A stretch of DNA of 50,757 nt from Nocardia nova NBRC 15556 (GTDB lineage Bacteria > Actinomycetota > Actinomycetes > Mycobacteriales > Mycobacteriaceae): assembly GCF_001613005.1 (NCBI RefSeq), contig NZ_BDBN01000077.1:1-50757 (forward strand). The letters are read 5' to 3'. This document shows positions 46,790-50,757 of this stretch, piece after piece (positions within the stretch are counted from its first letter, which is position 1; each line of letters opens with the position of its first letter). A program made the position numbers and the translations under genes. The notes below the pieces were generated by a model, which had not been told where the DNA came from, searched no databases, and saw only the letters and a program-made list of their open reading frames with translations.

Positions 46790-48546
46790 TGTGGCTGTTT
46801 TCCTGTCGCTAGGGGGACTTCCTGTTTGACGTGCTGCGGACGGTTACCGCCCAATCCGGGGAGCAGCGAATGCCCACGGTAGCTCACGAAGGTTTGCGCC
46901 AATCCGAGCGCCAGGACCGCGGTGACCACCGCGAAGCCCTCCCAGTACACGGTCGGCAGCAGCACGCCGCCGGCGCCGCCGACCACCCAGGACAGCTGCA
47001 GCACCGTTTCCGAGCGCCCGAATCCGGAGGCGATCGATTCCGGCGGCAGATCGTCCTGGATCGAGGCGTCCAGCGAGACCTTGGCCAGCGCGCTGGCACA
47101 GGCCGCCACCAGCGCCGCGACTGCGGCGCCGACCAGGTTGTCGAGCAGCATCGCGACGACGGCGACGGCGGTACACGCCGCGGTGCACTCCACCACGATC
47201 AGCGAGGGCCGGCCCAGTTTCAGCCGGGCGCCGGTCGCATTGCCGACGAAGTTGCCGATCGCCGCGGCCGCGCCGACCAGTCCGAGCATCGCGGCCTGCT
47301 GCACCGGGCGGTGTTCGGTCGATTTCGCGACGAAGGCCACATAGAAGGTGAGGAAGCCGGTCAGCACCCGGATCGCGCTGTTGCCCCACAGTCCGGTGAC
47401 CACCGACCGGCCCAGCGGCTGCCGGCGCCGACCGGGTTTCACCGCGGACTTCTCACCGCGGTCCAGCACTTCGGTGCCGCTGCGGCTGTGGTAGCCGAGG
47501 GTCGCCGGCACCTCGCCCTCGGTGACCTCGACCCAGGACGGAATCCGCAGACTCAGATAGGCCCCGGCCGCCGCGATCAGCGCCGCGAACACCAGCGCGC
47601 CGACGGATCCGGCCACCGCGGCGACCGCTCCGGCCACCGCGCCCGCACCGAGCGTCCCGCCGACCAGGCCGAATACGGTGAGCCGGGAATTGGTGCGGAC
47701 CAGATCGATACCGGGCGGCAGCACCCGTGGCGTCACCGCGCTCTTGAGGACCGCGAACGATTTACTCGAGATCATCATGCACAGCGCCAGCGGATACAGC
47801 GCCCAGCTGTCGAAATTGAAGATCAGCAGGATCGCGAAGACCACCCGGATCGCGAACGAGGTCGACAGCGCGAGTCTGCGCCCGCGTTGCAGCCGGTCCA
47901 GCAGCGGGCCGATCAGCGGCGCGATCACCGCGAACGGCGCGATCGTGATCAGCAGATACAGCGCCACTTTGGTCTTGGATTCCGCGGTGGCACTGGCGAA
48001 GAACAGCGTATTGGCCAGCGCCACCGCGATCGCGGCGTCGAGGGCGAAGTTGGCCATGGTCGCGTAAACGAGTGCGGTGAGCCCGGATTCGCCCGCGCCG
48101 TCGGCTCGCGCCGCGCGCTGGAAGGTGTGGAAACCCTTCTCGGTGAGGTCCCTGGTGCGCATCGCCATCACGCGCGTCACCGTCATCTTGCGAGGGACAC
48201 GTTGGCGTTCGGCGATTTTCGCGTCCTTGGGTCGGGGGCGCTCGGCTGCGCTCGGTGCCTCGGGGGCCTCGGGGGCCTCGCCGGAGCGGTCGTCGCTGTG
48301 CGATCCGCGCGGCGGAAGGGCCCGCGGTGGCTCACCCGTCGCCATGCGCCGGGTCACGAATTCGGGCACGTCCGGTTCACCGCCGCGGCGCGGCAGCGGA
48401 GGCAGGGGCGCGGACGACGGGGCGTGCGACGACGGGGTGTTCGGCGGCGGGTAACGGTCGTAGCCGGGATGCCGCCGGGTAGCGGGATACTCCTCGCCGT
48501 CCCACGGACCGGGTTCGGTGCCGGAGGGTTCGCGGGAGGCAGTCAC
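46786..48546 (-). CDS. MFS-like membrane protein (Rv0876c-like) with a long cytoplasmic N-terminus
   Basis: 586 residues from GTG 48546 (VTASREPSGTEPGPWDG); an in-frame ATG 18 bases upstream has no ribosome site, while GAGAGA precedes the GTG. Residues 1-160 are hydrophilic, Pro/Arg-rich, with no membrane segment. About twelve helices follow (for example FALDAAIAVALANTLFFA, LYLLITIAPFAVIAPLIGPLLDRLQRGRRLAL with an MFS-type loop, VVFAILLIFNFDSWALYPLAL, GGTLGAGAVAGAVAAVAGSVGAL). Its relative in M. tuberculosis (Rv0876c, 548 residues) is uncharacterised. The substrate is unknown. Coupled with the DUF2771 gene by a 4-base overlap. Confidence 0.87.
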   Translation of the reverse strand: MTASREPSGTEPGPWDGEEYPATRRHPGYDRYPPPNTPSSHAPSSAPLPPLPRRGGEPDVPEFVTRRMATGEPPRALPPRGSHSDDRSGEAPEAPEAPSAAERPRPKDAKIAERQRVPRKMTVTRVMAMRTRDLTEKGFHTFQRAARADGAGESGLTALVYATMANFALDAAIAVALANTLFFASATAESKTKVALYLLITIAPFAVIAPLIGPLLDRLQRGRRLALSTSFAIRVVFAILLIFNFDSWALYPLALCMMISSKSFAVLKSAVTPRVLPPGIDLVRTNSRLTVFGLVGGTLGAGAVAGAVAAVAGSVGALVFAALIAAAGAYLSLRIPSWVEVTEGEVPATLGYHSRSGTEVLDRGEKSAVKPGRRRQPLGRSVVTGLWGNSAIRVLTGFLTFYVAFVAKSTEHRPVQQAAMLGLVGAAAAIGNFVGNATGARLKLGRPSLIVVECTAACTAVAVVAMLLDNLVGAAVAALVAACASALAKVSLDASIQDDLPPESIASGFGRSETVLQLSWVVGGAGGVLLPTVYWEGFAVVTAVLALGLAQTFVSYRGHSLLPGLGGNRPQHVKQEVPLATGKQPQ

Positions 48547-48636
48547 ATGTCGATTCTCTCGCACTCGGTCGGCGCGTGGACATCGGCCGGGCTGTGATCC
48601 GATGCGTGTCGGCCGCCGTCGTGGTGACCGCCGCGC

Positions 48637-49416
48637 TCACATCGGGACGAATCGGACCTCGAACATGGTCGGCCAGTACTTTCCGGTGATCAGGAAGTGG
48701 TCGGTGCCGGGGAGCTGGGCGATGCCGTTGAGGACGTCTGCTCCGGTGCGCTCGGTGGGGCGCAACAGGCCGCCGGCCTCGATCTCGGCGAGTACCGCGC
48801 CGCCGACCGGGTCGATGTGCAGGATCTGATCGGTCGGCCAGACGTTGGCGTAGATCGAACCGTCTGCGGCGCAATCGAGTTCGTTGAGCCGGGCGTCGTG
48901 ATGGCTGGTGAGCCGGATCGTGCCGGTGGTCGCGAAGGTGGCCGGATCGCGGAAGGTGAGGGTGTCGCTGCCGTCGCTCATCACCAGGCGGTCGCCGCGG
49001 GTGCACAGGCCCCAGCCTTCGCCGTCGTAGTGGACGCGGCGGCGTTCGGTGAGCGTTCGCGGATCGCGGGCGAAGGCGGTCTCGTTCTTCCAGGTGAGTT
49101 GCCAGACGGTGTCCCCGGCGCGGGTGATGCCCTCGCCGAAGTAGGCATCGGAGAGTTTCGCGGTGGCGATCGGCGCGCCGGTGGTGAGGTCGGTCGCCCG
49201 CACTCCGGAGTCGCCTTCCATCCCGATGCTCTCGTAGAGAACCGGGCCGTCGACCTCGAGCCCCTCGGTGAACGCGGTGCGGTCGTGCGGGCGGGTGGCG
49301 ACCACCTCGACCCGCAGGCGCGGTGTGTTGTCGTCGCGCTCACAGGCCGCGGCGGACAGCATTGTGGACGCCGCGATCAGCACTGCTGCGGCCGCCGCAC
49401 GGCGTTGGCATTTCAT
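48637..49416 (-). CDS. Glutaminyl-peptide cyclotransferase (plant/bacterial type), probable lipoprotein
   Basis: 259 residues, ATG at 49416. A signal sequence with LSAAAC at 20-25 is a possible lipobox, so the mature enzyme would be anchored outside. The body is a five-bladed propeller typical of the plant-like glutaminyl cyclases: HDRTAFTEGLEVDG, LYESIGMEGDSGVRATDL, FGEGITRAGDTVWQLTWKN, RVHYDGEGWGLCTRGDRLVMSDGSDTL, LNELDCAADGSIYANVWPTDQILHIDP, and LNGIAQLPGTDHFLITGKYWP. It converts N-terminal Gln to pyroglutamate and so protects exported proteins. It diverges from the DUF3027 gene with 17 bases between starts, so the promoters overlap. Confidence 0.9.
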   Translation of the reverse strand: MKCQRRAAAAAVLIAASTMLSAAACERDDNTPRLRVEVVATRPHDRTAFTEGLEVDGPVLYESIGMEGDSGVRATDLTTGAPIATAKLSDAYFGEGITRAGDTVWQLTWKNETAFARDPRTLTERRRVHYDGEGWGLCTRGDRLVMSDGSDTLTFRDPATFATTGTIRLTSHHDARLNELDCAADGSIYANVWPTDQILHIDPVGGAVLAEIEAGGLLRPTERTGADVLNGIAQLPGTDHFLITGKYWPTMFEVRFVPM

Positions 49417-49433
49417 ACGGCAAAATGTAGGAC

Positions 49434-50757
49434 GTGAGCGCAGTGTCTGTTTCGGAGTCCGGCGTGCGACCGATCCTGGCGGGGGCGGTCGACCTGGCTC
49501 GCCGTGCGCTCCTGGAGTTGCAGCCCACGGGTGTGGGCGAACATCTGGGCGTCACCGGCGAGAACGAGTGTGCGGCGACCCATCACTTCGCGGCGACCCT
49601 GCCGGGGTACCGCGGCTGGCGGTGGGAGGTCGTGGTCGCGGCCGCGCCCGATGCCGAATACGCGACGGTCAGCGAATCCGCGCTGCTACCCGGGCCGGGC
49701 GCACTGGTGGCGCCGGAATTCGTGCCGTGGGACCAGCGCATCCGCCCCGGCGATCTCGCGCCCGGCGATCTGCTCGCCCCGCGCGTCGACGATCCGCGCC
49801 TGGTGCCCGGATATCTGGAGACCGGCGACCCGGTGGTCGACGAGGTGTGTGAGGAGGTCGGCCTCGGCCGCCGCCAGGTCCTCAGCCGTGAGGGGCGCGT
49901 GGAGGCCGCCGAGCGCTGGTACTCCGAATTCGGCCCCGACACCGAGATGGCGCGTTCGGCCCCCGGAACGTGCGGAGTGTGCGGATTCTTCGTGCCCCTC
50001 GCCGGTGCGCTGCGTGCCGCCTTCGGCGTCTGCGCCAACGCGATGGGCGCCGACGGCCGGGTGGTCCACGTCGAATACGGCTGCGGCGCCCACTCCGACA
50101 CCGAATTGCCCACCGGTGCCGGCTCCCCGCTCTACGAGGCCTACGACGATGCGGCGATCGAGGTCGTCCCGGCGGAGGAACTGAACGCGCGGGACGGGGC
50201 CGCCGAGGCCGCGGCGCCGTCGACCATCGCTCCGGAGGCGTCGACGGACCTCGCCGCGACGGAGCCCGATACGGCCGCCGCTGAAGACACCGCCGCCGAG
50301 AGCGCGCCGGAAGCCGTCGAGGGCGACGAGGCGTCGGAAGCCGGAAACAACCAGCCTTCGGATGTAGCGGACAGTGTGGGCGACTCCGGACACGTCTCCG
50401 CTGCCGTACCGGAAGCCGTTGCCGCCGAGGGTATTTCGAGCACCGTCGAATCGCAGTCGGACGCCGCGAACGACGTCTCCGCGACCGGCGCCAGCGGGGC
50501 CGCGCCCGAGGTGTCGACTGCCGATGCGGCCGCCCACAAGACGTCCGCGGCCGACGCCGCTCCGGAAACCTCTGCGGCCGAGGAACCTTCGAACGCAGCT
50601 GTCGCCGAGCCCGCCGAATTCGGTGCCGTTCCCGCTGCTGATACCGCTGAGGGTGCGCCTGCGGACCCCGCCGGCGCGGTCGACGGTGAGGCCGAGAGTC
50701 CCTCCGCGACCGGCGATTCGGCGGCCGCGGCCACGACCGGCGAGGTGGGCGCTGCCG
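49434..50757 (+). CDS. DUF3027-type protein with a long acidic Ala-rich tail, cut by the window end
   Basis: GTG at 49434 (VSAVSVSESGVRPILAGAVD); a second GTG lies 9 bases on. The frame is open to the last base (441 codons). The first about 235 residues are the DUF3027 domain, with LARRALLELQPTGVGEHLGV, YRGWRWEVVVAAAPDAEYATVSE, FVPWDQRIRPGDLAPGDLL, RVEAAERWYSEFGPDTEMA, a metal-like CGVCGFFVPLAGALR, and VVHVEYGCGAHSDTE. Rv0883c has this domain alone (about 253 residues). From about residue 240 the sequence is low-complexity Ala/Glu/Ser/Pro with no end in view, a tail not in Rv0883c. The function is unknown; the CxxC with a later Cys-Gly-x-His suggests a zinc site. A CAAAAT at 49421 could be a -10 box. 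Confidence 0.85.
   Translation, partial: MSAVSVSESGVRPILAGAVDLARRALLELQPTGVGEHLGVTGENECAATHHFAATLPGYRGWRWEVVVAAAPDAEYATVSESALLPGPGALVAPEFVPWDQRIRPGDLAPGDLLAPRVDDPRLVPGYLETGDPVVDEVCEEVGLGRRQVLSREGRVEAAERWYSEFGPDTEMARSAPGTCGVCGFFVPLAGALRAAFGVCANAMGADGRVVHVEYGCGAHSDTELPTGAGSPLYEAYDDAAIEVVPAEELNARDGAAEAAAPSTIAPEASTDLAATEPDTAAAEDTAAESAPEAVEGDEASEAGNNQPSDVADSVGDSGHVSAAVPEAVAAEGISSTVESQSDAANDVSATGASGAAPEVSTADAAAHKTSAADAAPETSAAEEPSNAAVAEPAEFGAVPAADTAEGAPADPAGAVDGEAESPSATGDSAAAATTGEVGAA

Noticed and set aside
50141..50734. 197-codon Ala/Ser-rich minus-strand frame
   Set aside because: Mirror of the low-complexity tail of the DUF3027 protein; no ribosome site and an unlikely composition.

Overview
The window is high-GC actinobacterial DNA, most likely from a Nocardia or a close relative in the Mycobacteriales. 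The grounds are gene content and order. LCP-dus-desA matches Rv0822c-Rv0824c of Mycobacterium tuberculosis. dapC, XPB helicase, helicase-associated protein, rpfA, cold-shock gene, DUF2771, MFS and DUF3027 match the Rv0858c-Rv0883c neighbourhood. PlsB2-PlsC match Rv2482c-Rv2483c. A salicylate synthase plus salicyl-AMP ligase pair points to a mycobactin/nocobactin-type siderophore. No transposase, integrase, phage gene or CRISPR array was seen.

Layout. 1-3.3 kb: partial LCP-type protein, tRNA-dihydrouridine synthase, acyl-ACP desaturase and tRNA-Lys, all on the minus strand. 3.3-5.3 kb: a gene-poor stretch, a gamma-butyrolactone-receptor-type TetR with a candidate operator, and a tRNA-Glu/Asp/Phe cluster closed by a strong terminator. 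5.4-12.1 kb: a small secreted proline-repeat protein, a PucR regulator, and a three-gene unit of acyl-CoA ligase, DUF3556 membrane protein and FAD oxidoreductase. 12.1-13.9 kb: two membrane proteins with a gene relic between them. 13.9-21.1 kb: a leftward acyl-CoA catabolic cluster (two crotonases, BadH-like dehydrogenase, CoA ligase, two acyl-CoA dehydrogenases, TetR). It looks like an alicyclic-acid or similar ring-acid pathway, and the same operator motif occurs before the first gene and before the TetR gene.

21.2-29.4 kb: polyprenol-phosphate mannose synthase, the glycerolipid acyltransferases PlsC and PlsB2, and the convergent salicylate synthase/salicyl-AMP ligase pair, each gene with IdeR-type iron boxes. 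29.5-33.6 kb: an SDR, an AhpD-like protein, DAHP synthase preceded by a leader peptide with a Tyr-Phe-Trp-Phe codon run and competing stems, and DapC. 33.8-43.8 kb: two unrecognised short peptides, an ECF41-type sigma factor, a GNAT, XPB helicase, a DUF3239-like membrane protein, a secreted M1 peptidase, a coiled-coil protein, an LppU-like lipoprotein and the helicase-associated protein. 43.8-50.8 kb: rpfA with a c-di-AMP riboswitch and an upstream CRP-type site, a cold-shock protein, DUF2771 with an MFS-like protein, a glutaminyl cyclase, and a DUF3027 protein running off the end.

The strongest biology lies in the regulatory DNA: an aromatic-amino-acid attenuator before aroG, two-layer control of rpfA, iron boxes on the siderophore starter genes, and the operator pair of the ring-acid cluster. 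All family assignments come from reading the sequence by eye; no database search was run.
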